Source of the DNA: a bacterium
GTDB lineage: Bacteria > Margulisbacteria > Marinamargulisbacteria > SXXA01 > JAHFDB01
Assembly (NCBI GenBank): GCA_023249195.1
Contig: JAHFDB010000012.1
Location: 1-34,212 of the forward strand
Length of the DNA stretch: 34,212 nt
Direction: 5' to 3'
Shown: positions 23,413 to 32,342 of the stretch, piece after piece
Numbering within the stretch: the first letter of the stretch is position 1
Layout: every line of letters starts with the position of its first letter
Program-made: the position numbers and the translations under genes
The notes under the pieces: generated by a model
The model's database searches: none
Seen by the model: the letters and a program-made list of their open reading frames with translations, nothing else
Told to the model about the DNA's origin: nothing

Positions 23413-26400
23413 ATGATAGCTCTCCCTTATAAAAACTCAAAACTACAAACCCTTTTCTCCCAAAAAATAATGGTTCTGGATGGTGCTATGGGCACCTCTT
23501 TACAAACCCTGAATCTCACTGCGATGGATTTTGGCTCTGAAGAGCTGAACGGCTGTAATGAATATTTGGTGGTGTCGAAACCAGAAGCTATTTTATCCGT
23601 GCACGCCTCTTATTTGGCTTCAGGGGCGGATATTATTGAAACCAATACCTTTGGATCAACCTCTATTGTTTTAGCCGAATATGGCATTCAAGACCGCGCG
23701 CGCGAGCTTAATGTGAAAGCGGTTGATCTCGCAAGGCAGGCCTGTGATCGCTATAGTACCCCTGATAAACCTCGATTTGTTGCAGGCGCTATGGGGCCCA
23801 CAACAAAATCGTTGTCTGTAACGGGTGGCATTAGCTTTGATGACATGGCAGCGTCCTATTTTGAGCAGGCTTTGGCTTTAATTGAAGCAGGTGCAGATTA
23901 TTTACTTTTAGAAACAGCTTTGGATACATTAAATCTGAAGGCCGGTTATAGTGGAATTTTAAGTGCTTTTGAACAGGTGGGATATCGCATTCCGCTTGCT
24001 ATTTCTGGAACAATTGAAACCATGGGCAGCATGCTTGCAGGGCAGGGAGTTGAAGCACTGTATGCCTCTATAGAACATATGGATCTGCTTTATATCGGGC
24101 TTAACTGTGCTACGGGTCCGGCCTTTATGAGAGACCATATTCGAACTTTGGCTTCTGTGTCACTTTTCCCTGTTGCTGTTGCTCCCAACGCTGGAATTCC
24201 AGACGGAGATGGGTATTATCCAGAAGATCCAAACTCTTTAGCTAAAATTTTGATTGAATTTATGGACGCAGGTTGGATCAATATGGTGGGAGGCTGTTGC
24301 GGGACTACGCCAGCTCATATTCAGAGATTATCAGAAGCTGTTCAGGGCCGATATCCACGTATCCCGCAGACAGAGAGACTCTCTCGTTTATCCGGGATCG
24401 AATCCTTGATTTTAGAAAATGAGGGTCGCCCTTACATTATAGGTGAACGTACCAATGTCATAGGCTCGCGCGCCTTCAAAACACTTATTACAGAAGAAAA
24501 ATATGAAGAAGCCGCTGAAATCGCCAGAAAACAGGTGAAAGCTGGCGCTCATATTATCGATGTCTGCTTATCCAATCCCGATCGAGATGAAATTAGAGAC
24601 ATCATCCTTTTTTTATCTTTTGTCGTTAAATTAGTAAAAGTCCCTTTAATGATCGATTCTCAAATGCCTGACGTGGTGGAGGCCGCCTTTAAGGGTATCC
24701 AAGGAAAGTGTATTTTGAACTCGGTTAATTTAGAAGACGGGGAGAAATCCTTCCAAGAATTATTGCCACTTGTTAAAAAATATGGGGCTTCTGTGGTGGT
24801 GGGTTGTATAGAAGGTGAAATGGCTGTAAGCGCCGAAGATAAGCTTCGAGTGGCGATTCATTCCCATGACTTACTAACAACAAAGTATGGAATTTCTGAA
24901 GAAGACATTATCTTTGATCCTCTTGTTTTCCCATGTGGAACAGGCGACAAAAACTATTTTGGATCTGGGAAAGAAACCATCGAAGGGGTACGTTTGATCA
25001 AGGAAAAATTTCCAAAATGTAAAACCACTTTAGGTATTTCAAATATTTCTTTTGGATTACCAGGTGCTGGCCGAGAGGTGCTTAATTCTGTTTTTTTATA
25101 CCATTGTACAAAAGCAGGGCTAGATACTGCGATTGTCAATTCAGAAAAACTTGTTCGTTTTGCGCAGATTACAGAGGATGAAAAGAAACTTTGCGACGAT
25201 TTACTTTGGTACCGTACAGAAAACGGAAATGATCCTGTAGCTAATTTTACTGCTTATTTTCGCCACAAAGTGAGTGTAGAAGTGACTCCGACAGACCGAT
25301 CCAACCTCAGCATTGAAGAAAAGATAGAAATTAATATTGTACAAGGGACTAAAGAATTTTTGTTTGAAAATTTAGAAGAAGCTTTGTTGCAATGGAACCC
25401 GTTGGGTGTCATCAATAACCCCTTGATGCGTGCAATGGATATTGTAGGAAGAATGTTTAATAACAATGAGCTTATTGTGGCAGAAGTATTGCAATCCGCA
25501 GAAGTTATGAAAGCAGCCGTTGGTTATTTAGAACCTAAAATGGAAAAATCTGAAACCAATGTCAGAGGCACCATGTTACTTGCAACGGTTAAAGGGGATG
25601 TTCATGATATTGGAAAAAACCTTGTTCAAATCATTTTGGGGAACAACGGTTATAAAATTATTGATTTGGGCATTAAATGCCCCCCGGAAACATTGATTGA
25701 GGCTTTCCATACTCACTCCCCTACTCTGATTGGACTTTCTGGGCTTTTGGTAAAGTCTGCCCAACAAATGGTGATTACCGCGCACGATTTAAAAACGGCG
25801 GGGATTACTATCCCTGTTTTGGTGGGAGGAGCCGCTCTGACAGAAAACTTTACTGTACTCCGAATTGCCCCAGAATACGGCGGAACAGTTGTTTATTGCA
25901 AAGACGCTATGATGGGTCTTAATATTGCAAATCAGCTCAGTGATATCGAAAAAGCAGGCCTTTTTACACAGGCCCACCTTATGCGCGAAAACGAGCTCAG
26001 AACCACCCCTCAAGCCCCAGGAAGAGGCAGTTCAAAGCGAGAACACAAAGAGAAGCTTATTTTTGATCACTCACACCCCATTGCTCGGACACCTCATTTT
26101 AATGACACGATTATCCAGGGAGATTTAAGGGAAATATGGACCTATTTAAACCCCCAAATGCTCTACGGAAATCATCTGGGGCTTAAGGGAAATGTAAAGT
26201 CTTTGTTAGAAAAAAAAGACGAAAAACTGCTTAAACTTGTTTCAAAAATCGAAACCCTTCAGACGCGTATTTTGAATGAAAATCTTTTAACCGCCAAAGC
26301 CCATTATCGCTATTTAAAAGTTCGTGCGCAGGAAAACAGTATTGTTATCTTTGATCCTGAAACACTTAAAGAATGGACTCGATTTACTTTTCCTAGACAA

Positions 26401-26892
26401 AAAGAAGGTCTACAGCTTTGTTTGTCTGATTTTGTCGCCCCAGATCGAGACGATACGATCTGTGCATTTGTGGTTACATGTGGAGATGGCGTTTCCCAAA
26501 TTGCCAAACGTATGATGGAGGAGGGCGACTACTTCAACTCGCATGCCCTGTTTTCATTGGCTCTTGAATCTGCAGAAGCTTTTTCTGAGCTCTTACACAC
26601 AAAAATTAGGGCGGAATGGGGAATCCCCGATGCACCTGGCACCACTTTAGAGGATATTTTTAAGCTCAAATATTCAGGCATTAGGGTTTCTTTTGGATAT
26701 CCAGCGTGTCCTCATTTAGAAGATCAAAAACTCTTATGGGACCTCATGCATCCCGATCGCAGTATTGGGGTCACATTGAGTGAAGAATTTATGATGCATC
26801 CTGAAGCTTCGGTGTCTGCACTTGTCTTTCATCATCCCCAAGCGCGCTATTTTACGGTAGCTGAAGAAATTAACGAATTCCCCGGTGCTTAA
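23413..26892 (+). CDS. metH: Cobalamin-dependent methionine synthase
   Basis: 1159 residues from the ATG at 23413; sixteen upstream in-frame codons lack family similarity. Transfers the methyl of 5-methyltetrahydrofolate to homocysteine through methylcobalamin. Four modules: homocysteine domain (1-320) with zinc ligands C232 (GLNCATGP) and C295/C296 (GGCCGT); pterin domain (335-600; GERTNVIGS); cobalamin domain (640-870) with DVHDIGKN, cobalt-binding H731; and the C-terminal reactivation domain that binds AdoMet (900-1159; RVSFGYPACP). Slightly shorter than E. coli MetH (about 1227) but complete. Works with folate, to which folB contributes. Overlaps the convergent PaaK-like gene by 23 bases. 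Confidence 0.97.
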   Translation: MIALPYKNSKLQTLFSQKIMVLDGAMGTSLQTLNLTAMDFGSEELNGCNEYLVVSKPEAILSVHASYLASGADIIETNTFGSTSIVLAEYGIQDRARELNVKAVDLARQACDRYSTPDKPRFVAGAMGPTTKSLSVTGGISFDDMAASYFEQALALIEAGADYLLLETALDTLNLKAGYSGILSAFEQVGYRIPLAISGTIETMGSMLAGQGVEALYASIEHMDLLYIGLNCATGPAFMRDHIRTLASVSLFPVAVAPNAGIPDGDGYYPEDPNSLAKILIEFMDAGWINMVGGCCGTTPAHIQRLSEAVQGRYPRIPQTERLSRLSGIESLILENEGRPYIIGERTNVIGSRAFKTLITEEKYEEAAEIARKQVKAGAHIIDVCLSNPDRDEIRDIILFLSFVVKLVKVPLMIDSQMPDVVEAAFKGIQGKCILNSVNLEDGEKSFQELLPLVKKYGASVVVGCIEGEMAVSAEDKLRVAIHSHDLLTTKYGISEEDIIFDPLVFPCGTGDKNYFGSGKETIEGVRLIKEKFPKCKTTLGISNISFGLPGAGREVLNSVFLYHCTKAGLDTAIVNSEKLVRFAQITEDEKKLCDDLLWYRTENGNDPVANFTAYFRHKVSVEVTPTDRSNLSIEEKIEINIVQGTKEFLFENLEEALLQWNPLGVINNPLMRAMDIVGRMFNNNELIVAEVLQSAEVMKAAVGYLEPKMEKSETNVRGTMLLATVKGDVHDIGKNLVQIILGNNGYKIIDLGIKCPPETLIEAFHTHSPTLIGLSGLLVKSAQQMVITAHDLKTAGITIPVLVGGAALTENFTVLRIAPEYGGTVVYCKDAMMGLNIANQLSDIEKAGLFTQAHLMRENELRTTPQAPGRGSSKREHKEKLIFDHSHPIARTPHFNDTIIQGDLREIWTYLNPQMLYGNHLGLKGNVKSLLEKKDEKLLKLVSKIETLQTRILNENLLTAKAHYRYLKVRAQENSIVIFDPETLKEWTRFTFPRQKEGLQLCLSDFVAPDRDDTICAFVVTCGDGVSQIAKRMMEEGDYFNSHALFSLALESAEAFSELLHTKIRAEWGIPDAPGTTLEDIFKLKYSGIRVSFGYPACPHLEDQKLLWDLMHPDRSIGVTLSEEFMMHPEASVSALVFHHPQARYFTVAEEINEFPGA

Positions 26893-28351
26893 TTTGGGTT
26901 TCCGTCTTGTGAGATACCCCCGGCCAATGAACTAAGTTAAGTTTCAAAATTCGATTTTGTCGATCGTTATCCCAATTTGAATAGACATGTTGCCAATCTT
27001 GAAGAAATTCTGGTTGTACCCTACCCAGTTCCTGGATTAATTGAAAATAGACGTTATCTTCTAATTCTTGGGTGATCGAAATAGCCTCTCGCACCTCTAG
27101 CTCAAAAAACAAAAATTGTCGGCCTTCTTCATAGTCTACATGCGCATGATAGGCCCCTGTTAGCCATGTGCTCAGGGTTTCACCATGTACAGCGTCATGA
27201 ATCATAAACTCGGACAAATTGGTTCCGCTTAAAAGGAGACAGGCATCTGCCCTTCCTGAAATAGCAATAATATCTCCTAAACTAGGTTGATTCATTATCA
27301 TTCTATACAGCCATGACCCTCCGCAAAAAAGGCCGGCACGTTGAATCATTTTGACCAAGTGCTGTTCTTCTTTTTTGACTAAGGGAGATCGTGTGATAAG
27401 GTCCACTAAACCAGACCACTTATACAAATGTGCCCTGTCGTGAAGATTATATCGAATCAAGGGAATTCCTTGCCATCTTGTGACGATTAATTCGTTATTT
27501 ACTGTTTCTATGATTGTTTTAGCAGCTGTAAAATGAAAAAAATGAGGAACGGGCGTTTCTATTCCCAAGGATTTTCTTAGGGCATCGTTACTCGACAATA
27601 GTGAACGCAGAGCCGATGAAGCGAGCGATTCCACACCCAAGGTCCCTGTGTCTGCACTTCCAAATAATGAAAGAATAGGTGCGGGGTGGCCTGAGAGCTC
27701 TTTCAAAGAGGTTCTAAGCACTTCTGGGAAGGCCTCTCCTAGGACCCAATATCGTATTTTGTGATGTGGTAATTCAATGCCTTTTTGCTTCGATTTTAAA
27801 TGCAAGTGTCCTATAGCGGACGGGCACATCATCACAATAAACTGATCAACATTGGGTGTATTTTCTATCATTTCAATGATTTCATCATGGCGGTTTCCAG
27901 GCGAGAAAACAGAAAAGGGATATCTAAGGTCTAGTGAAAGATTTTTCATAAACCAAGAAAAGCAATCTCCGCCGACCCAACTTCCCAAAGCCAATCCAAT
28001 AATAACCCGAGTACTTTTCTTATGAATTTGAAATACGGATTCTAAATATTTTTTTATAATAAGGGTGATATGACGATAGGTACTTCTTAATTGGGGCCAA
28101 TAAGCAGGGTGTCCTGATGAACCTGAGGACCTAAACAAGGTAAAAGTGTCTCGATTATGCGTACCCGCTAGCTCTTCCAGCGTATATTTCTGAATATAAG
28201 ATCCTTTGTCAGAAATAGGAAGTTCTTTAAAGGGCGTGTCAAACGATGCGCCAACAGAATGACTAAATTTTGAGTAGGCAGGAATGTTTTTAAAGGCCAA
28301 CCTTGCATATTTCTTAGCCTTTTTTAATGACCCTAAAATCACTGTTTCCAA
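26870..28351 (-). CDS. PaaK-like adenylate-forming enzyme
   Basis: 493 residues from a TTG codon with GGAGGGG about ten bases upstream. It resembles the phenylacetate-CoA ligase/coenzyme F390 synthetase group: N-terminal KNIPAYSKF, the phosphate-binding loop FRSSGSSGHPAYWP (residues 73-86) in place of TSGTTG, a middle ADTGTLGVES region, RYNLHDRA, and a GRADACLLLSG block near residue 365. These enzymes activate a carboxylate with ATP. The acid substrate is unknown. It follows rlmD after 44 bases and may belong to the deaD-rlmD operon, or be separately expressed. No thiolation domain is present. Confidence 0.7.
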   Translation of the reverse strand: METVILGSLKKAKKYARLAFKNIPAYSKFSHSVGASFDTPFKELPISDKGSYIQKYTLEELAGTHNRDTFTLFRSSGSSGHPAYWPQLRSTYRHITLIIKKYLESVFQIHKKSTRVIIGLALGSWVGGDCFSWFMKNLSLDLRYPFSVFSPGNRHDEIIEMIENTPNVDQFIVMMCPSAIGHLHLKSKQKGIELPHHKIRYWVLGEAFPEVLRTSLKELSGHPAPILSLFGSADTGTLGVESLASSALRSLLSSNDALRKSLGIETPVPHFFHFTAAKTIIETVNNELIVTRWQGIPLIRYNLHDRAHLYKWSGLVDLITRSPLVKKEEQHLVKMIQRAGLFCGGSWLYRMIMNQPSLGDIIAISGRADACLLLSGTNLSEFMIHDAVHGETLSTWLTGAYHAHVDYEEGRQFLFFELEVREAISITQELEDNVYFQLIQELGRVQPEFLQDWQHVYSNWDNDRQNRILKLNLVHWPGVSHKTETQIKHRGIR

Positions 28352-28391
28352 TAGGAATATCCCCTCCTAACACAGACATAGGAACCTATTT

Positions 28392-29747
28392 TTATCTTTT
28401 TTTACGAAATAATGCAACTGTTTCTATATGAACCGTGTGTGGAAACAAGTCAACAGGTTGAATTTTTTCAACTTCAAAGCCTTTTTGCACCAATATAGCG
28501 GCGTCTCTTGCTAGGGTTGCGGGGTCACATGATACATAGATAATTTTTTCTGAGGATATCTCACTAACTGCTTCTAGAACAACCCGGTCACATCCTTTTC
28601 GAGGAGGATCTAAAATAACAACGTCTGCACTTTTTCCTTCTAAAACCCATTCGGGCAGAATGTTTTCTGCGGAGCCAGAAAAAAACTCTACGTTGGTGAG
28701 CTTATTTTCTATAGCATTATATTGGGCATCCTCTACGGCTTGAGAAACCGCTTCTATTCCCCAAACTTGTTTTGCATGAGCTGCAACATAAAGAGAAATT
28801 GAGCCTATCCCTGAAAAAACATCCAGGACCGTCTCTTTTTTAGTGAGTTCAGACATAGAAAGAACCTCTTGATACAATACTTCTGTTTGAAGAGGGTTCA
28901 CCTGAAAAAAAGATAGTGGAGAAATGCGAAAGGTTAAATCTCCAATTTTGTCGGTCAAAAACCCTTGTCCCCACACTACCCTTGAATAAGGGCCCATAAT
29001 TCCATTTCCTGGCCTTGAATTAAAGTTCAAAACGATGCCTTCAATTAACCCCACTGCAGGATTTTCAAAGGGATCCGTCATAAACGCTATTATTTTTTCA
29101 CTATTAGAAAGATCTTTTCCATTAATCACAAAACTCAAAAGCACTTTTCCTGTATGTACAGACACTCGCATGACAACATGTCTCAGGAGTCCTTTGTGGG
29201 TTTTTTCGGAATAAATGGAAACAGGATACCGCCTCAAATATTCTCTGAATTGTGTTAAAACGGCATTAATCGAGGGGTGTTGAATACAGCATGTGGGCAC
29301 ATCGACAAGGGTATGACTGCTTAAAGCATAAAACCCAATCGTTTGCTTTTTTTGAATCAAAGCCACAGGAAATTGGGCCTTATTTCGATAGAAATAGGGA
29401 GACTTCATGCCCAAAACAGGTTCGACGGAAACATCAGGCAAGTGACCTATTCGTTGAAAGGTATCTTTAATTTTTTGTTGTTTCCAGTTGAGTTGAGCAT
29501 CATATCGATAGGCCTGAATCTGACAACCGCCACAAATCCCCACCAAGGGGCATTTGGGAGTTACGCGATCAGGAGATGCTGCAATAAAACTTTTAATATT
29601 TCCGAAGGAAAATCGAGGTTGCGATTTGGTAATCTCTACTTCCACTTCGTCTTTTGGAAGGCCACCGGGTACAAATACAGTGAGGCCCGCCTGTTTTCCA
29701 ATCCCCTCGCCTTTTGAACCTAAATCTGTGATAGTGAGTTGTGGCAC
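28392..29747 (-). CDS. rlmD: 23S rRNA (uracil-5-)-methyltransferase, RlmD/RumA-like
   Basis: 451 residues from a GTG codon six bases after the deaD stop, with no ribosome site, so translation is probably coupled. An N-terminal TRAM domain (1-55) is followed by [4Fe-4S] ligands C66, C72 and C75 in CPLVGICGGC, with another cysteine pair near residue 150. The Rossmann methyltransferase domain has the SAM motif VLDVFSGIGSISLY, DPPRKGC and the catalytic cysteine in VSCDPATLARD. It methylates a uracil of 23S rRNA or tRNA with S-adenosylmethionine. RlmCD and RlmD cannot be separated here; the cluster cysteines argue for the RumA group. Confidence 0.88.
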   Translation of the reverse strand: MPQLTITDLGSKGEGIGKQAGLTVFVPGGLPKDEVEVEITKSQPRFSFGNIKSFIAASPDRVTPKCPLVGICGGCQIQAYRYDAQLNWKQQKIKDTFQRIGHLPDVSVEPVLGMKSPYFYRNKAQFPVALIQKKQTIGFYALSSHTLVDVPTCCIQHPSINAVLTQFREYLRRYPVSIYSEKTHKGLLRHVVMRVSVHTGKVLLSFVINGKDLSNSEKIIAFMTDPFENPAVGLIEGIVLNFNSRPGNGIMGPYSRVVWGQGFLTDKIGDLTFRISPLSFFQVNPLQTEVLYQEVLSMSELTKKETVLDVFSGIGSISLYVAAHAKQVWGIEAVSQAVEDAQYNAIENKLTNVEFFSGSAENILPEWVLEGKSADVVILDPPRKGCDRVVLEAVSEISSEKIIYVSCDPATLARDAAILVQKGFEVEKIQPVDLFPHTVHIETVALFRKKR

Positions 29748-29753
29748 AGAGAG

Positions 29754-31349
29754 TTAAGTTCTTTTTCTAGCCGGTTGAATACTTACCTTTTTCCCTTTAA
29801 TTTGATTGTTTTGCATGGCTGTCAACACTTCAGATGCTTTCTCTTGAGGGACTTCCACAAAGGTAAAATCCTCATAAATATCAATGCTGCCAATGAGTTT
29901 TCCAGGAATACCGGTTTCTCCTGCAATGGCACCCACCACGTCATTAGGGCGTATGCCTTGTTTACGACCTACGTTAATAAACAATCTTGCCATTCCACCA
30001 GAGCTAGCACCCGTATTGGAGAAATCAGCAGCGCTTGCGCTTTCCACATCTGTTTTAGATTCTGTGCCCAAAGACATTTTCACCAAGGCCGCAGCAACGT
30101 CTACCGAGCTATAATTTTCTGTGAGAAGGTTCTCAACAATTTGGGCATATTTTGTAAGACCACCTTCTTCAATCACTTGTTTAATTTTTTCTATCATGGC
30201 GTTGCTTTTCTTTTCTTCAACGTCACTTAAAGTCGGCATTTTATGAATAATAATTTTTGAGCGCGTATAGCGTTCTATATCTCGCAATTGATACTGTTCT
30301 CTGCTGGTCACAAATGTAAACGATCGTCCCGATTTTCCTGCACGTCCGGTTCGCCCAATTCGGTGGACATAAGACTCTTCGTCTAGGGGGACATCATAGT
30401 TAAAAACAGCTTCAACAAGTTCTACGTCCAATCCGCGAGCAGCCACGTCCGTCGCTACCAACACATCGATAATACCTTTTTTGAACTTATCTAAAACTGC
30501 ATTTCGTTCATTTTGCTTTAAATCGCCATGCAACCCATCTGCAAAATATCCTCTTGCCTGCAATTCAGAAATAACATCATTTACTTTTCTTTTGGTATTA
30601 CAAAAAACAAGGGACAGTTGAGGCTCGTACACATCAATTAAACGAGAAAGCGCCTCTATTTTAGACCGTTCAGGAAGTTCCAAATACCGTTGTTCGATAT
30701 TAGGCACTGTCATTTGTTTATGCTCAATTTGAACCATTTCAGGATTTTTTTGATAGGCCTTTGTTAAATTTAGAATAGTTTTAGGCATTGTGGCTGAAAA
30801 GAAAACAGTCTGCCTCTCTTCGGGCACATGTTGCAAAATAGTTTCAATATCTTCCCTAAAGCCCATATTCAACATTTCATCGGCTTCGTCTAAAACCACC
30901 ATCTTAATGTCACCCAATTGAAGTGATTTTCGATCGATGTGGTCCATCACCCGCCCAGGGGTTCCAATGACAACGTGAACACCTTGTCTAAAAGCCCGTA
31001 TTTGACGATCGATAGGAGACCCCCCATACACGGGAAGCACACTCACTCCAGGCTTGAACTTGACCAATTTTTGAATCTCTTCTGAGACTTGAATAGCCAA
31101 TTCTCGCGTAGGGCATAAAATAATCGCCTGAACGGTTCTGTTTTTAATATCAATTTTCTCTACCAACGGTATGCCAAACGCAACCGTTTTCCCAGTGCCC
31201 GTTTGGGCTAATCCAATGACATCCCTCCCTGCCAATAAAACGGGGATCGCTTTTCCTTGAATGGGCGTTGTTTCTTCAAAACCCATTTCCAGTACAGCTT
31301 TTCTAATTTCTGGTGACAACACCAAGTCTTCAAATCTAATCGCAGTCAT
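29754..31349 (-). CDS. deaD: DEAD-box RNA helicase, DeaD/CsdA-like
   Basis: 531 residues from the ATG at 31349; an ATG two codons earlier has poorer spacing to AAGGA. Core motifs: Q motif (TTPIQ, Q31), Walker A AQTGTGKT (48-55), PTREL, DEAD (154-157), SAT, and HRIGRTGRAGKSG. The C-terminal DbpA-type RNA-binding domain (about 455-531: MARLFINVGRKQGIRPNDVVGAIAG, IDIYEDFTFVEV) ends with a basic tail. It likely unwinds rRNA or mRNA structures, in ribosome assembly or cold adaptation. Placement ahead of rlmD supports a role in ribosome biogenesis. Transcription probably from the promoter at 31394-31402. Confidence 0.94.
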   Translation of the reverse strand: MTAIRFEDLVLSPEIRKAVLEMGFEETTPIQGKAIPVLLAGRDVIGLAQTGTGKTVAFGIPLVEKIDIKNRTVQAIILCPTRELAIQVSEEIQKLVKFKPGVSVLPVYGGSPIDRQIRAFRQGVHVVIGTPGRVMDHIDRKSLQLGDIKMVVLDEADEMLNMGFREDIETILQHVPEERQTVFFSATMPKTILNLTKAYQKNPEMVQIEHKQMTVPNIEQRYLELPERSKIEALSRLIDVYEPQLSLVFCNTKRKVNDVISELQARGYFADGLHGDLKQNERNAVLDKFKKGIIDVLVATDVAARGLDVELVEAVFNYDVPLDEESYVHRIGRTGRAGKSGRSFTFVTSREQYQLRDIERYTRSKIIIHKMPTLSDVEEKKSNAMIEKIKQVIEEGGLTKYAQIVENLLTENYSSVDVAAALVKMSLGTESKTDVESASAADFSNTGASSGGMARLFINVGRKQGIRPNDVVGAIAGETGIPGKLIGSIDIYEDFTFVEVPQEKASEVLTAMQNNQIKGKKVSIQPARKRT

Positions 31350-31393
31350 AAACATTTTTCCTTCTATGCAGAACCTAATAACGAGAACTTCAG

Positions 31394-31402
31394 ATTATAA
31401 CA
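31394..31402 (-). promoter_or_regulatory. Extended -10 promoter for deaD-rlmD
   Basis: Minus-strand TGTTATAAT: TGn at 31402-31400 and a perfect TATAAT at 31399-31394. No -35 box. It overlaps the TAA stop codon of the upstream gene (31397-31395), separating deaD from the ispF series. The expected leader is about 38 bases, long enough to hold the AAGGA ribosome site. Confidence 0.55.
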
Positions 31403-31706
31403 CAAGACCTTTTTTTTGGCGCCTAATTTGTTGCTCCCAATCCATGGACTGGTTGTACGAATAGTCCCCTTGCTTTTTAACCTTGGTGTCGTTTATATCA
31501 ATAGTCTGAATAGAAATAGTGTGATTGCTTTTGATACTCCCAAGATCTGCCACCATTACAGATATCTTGGCTATTTTTGCTTCTTTCTCTTGAATTTTCA
31601 TATTCAGCAGATTTAAGAGCATTTTGGCCAATCCATTAAATTCTTTAATGTTTGGCATTACCTTTTTAGATTCAGCTTTGGTTAATTTTCTTTTGGGCAG
31701 GGCCAT
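31395..31706 (-). CDS. Unrecognised small basic protein
   Basis: 103 residues, family not recognised. The N-terminus is Lys-rich (KRKLTKAESKKVMPNIKEF), followed by an amphipathic helical stretch (LAKMLLNLLNMKIQEKEAKIAKISVMVADLG), a short polar segment with ISIQTIDIND and an aromatic C-terminus (DYSYNQSMDWEQQIRRQ). No signal peptide or membrane helix. GAGGAG precedes the ATG by six bases and also encodes the end of the preceding gene, three bases away. The net-positive charge would suit binding to the acidic protein encoded just upstream; that is inference. Confidence 0.75.
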   Translation of the reverse strand: MALPKRKLTKAESKKVMPNIKEFNGLAKMLLNLLNMKIQEKEAKIAKISVMVADLGSIKSNHTISIQTIDINDTKVKKQGDYSYNQSMDWEQQIRRQKKGLVL

Positions 31707-31709
31707 AAG

Positions 31710-32333
31710 CTACTCCTCAGGTTGTTGTTGCTGTTGTTGACTCTGTTGCTGCTTTTTTTGTTTTTCTTTCTCTTCCTTCTCTTCTTTTTCTTTTAAAAGA
31801 CGCTCGTAATTTTCTTCTTGGTCTTCTAGTTGTCTGAGCTTGCCTTTTTGTCGTTTTACTTTTCCCATATTTTCAAAAAAAGCCTCTAGCTCGGCACGTT
31901 CCTCTTCATCTAAGTCTTCCATGCTAATGAGACCTTCTAATGCCGCTAATTCTTCTAAGGTGGTTTCTAGCTTTGATTTTTTCCGACTCTTTTTCTCAAT
32001 CTCACCCATCATGCTCATGGCCAATTGCATGTTATTGGTTTCACTTACTTTTTGCTTGTTTTTACCTTCTTCGTTTTTTGCCAATTGTGCGTGAGCATGA
32101 TCAGAATCTTCTGTTTTTTTACCCACTTCTTTCCTGTTTAATGTGCGTGCCCCGTCTTGAATTAATTGTGTCATTTCACTGGAACTTGTAGTGGCCGCTG
32201 CAGATAGCTCTGCAGCTGTGGAATTGAAGGCTTCCTTAGCCTCATTAAGTAAATTGTTAATATTTTCTGCAGGATTATTATCTGCCTGATAAATTTGTGG
32301 GGAAATAGACCCCATTCCAACGGGTGGTAACAT
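31710..32333 (-). CDS. Unrecognised coiled-coil protein with Glu/Lys/Gln-rich tail
   Basis: 207 residues, family not recognised, no signal peptide. The first 30 residues are Pro/Gly/Asn-rich (MLPPVGMGSISPQIYQ), then helical Ala/Ser-rich sequence (about 30-60), a charged linker, and acidic helices around residues 110-155 (EELAALEGLISMEDLDEEERAELEAFFENMG). The last 45 residues are nearly all Glu, Lys and Gln, ending in repeated glutamines and PEE. AAGGAG lies five bases before the ATG. It sits between a TrmH-family gene and the small basic protein. Low-complexity composition prevents any family call; a structural or export-linked role is only a guess. Confidence 0.75.
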   Translation of the reverse strand: MLPPVGMGSISPQIYQADNNPAENINNLLNEAKEAFNSTAAELSAAATTSSSEMTQLIQDGARTLNRKEVGKKTEDSDHAHAQLAKNEEGKNKQKVSETNNMQLAMSMMGEIEKKSRKKSKLETTLEELAALEGLISMEDLDEEERAELEAFFENMGKVKRQKGKLRQLEDQEENYERLLKEKEEKEEKEKQKKQQQSQQQQQQPEE

Positions 32334-32342
32334 AGTGACTCC

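Noticed and set aside
29739..30230. Plus-strand open frames of 67-163 codons opposite deaD and rlmD
   Set aside because: They lie antisense to well-conserved genes, have no family signature and show low-information residues typical of shadow frames.
4634..32333. A type III secretion gene cluster
   Set aside because: Several orphan proteins have effector-like composition, but no ring, needle, ATPase or chaperone gene is present; the proteins are scattered among housekeeping genes.
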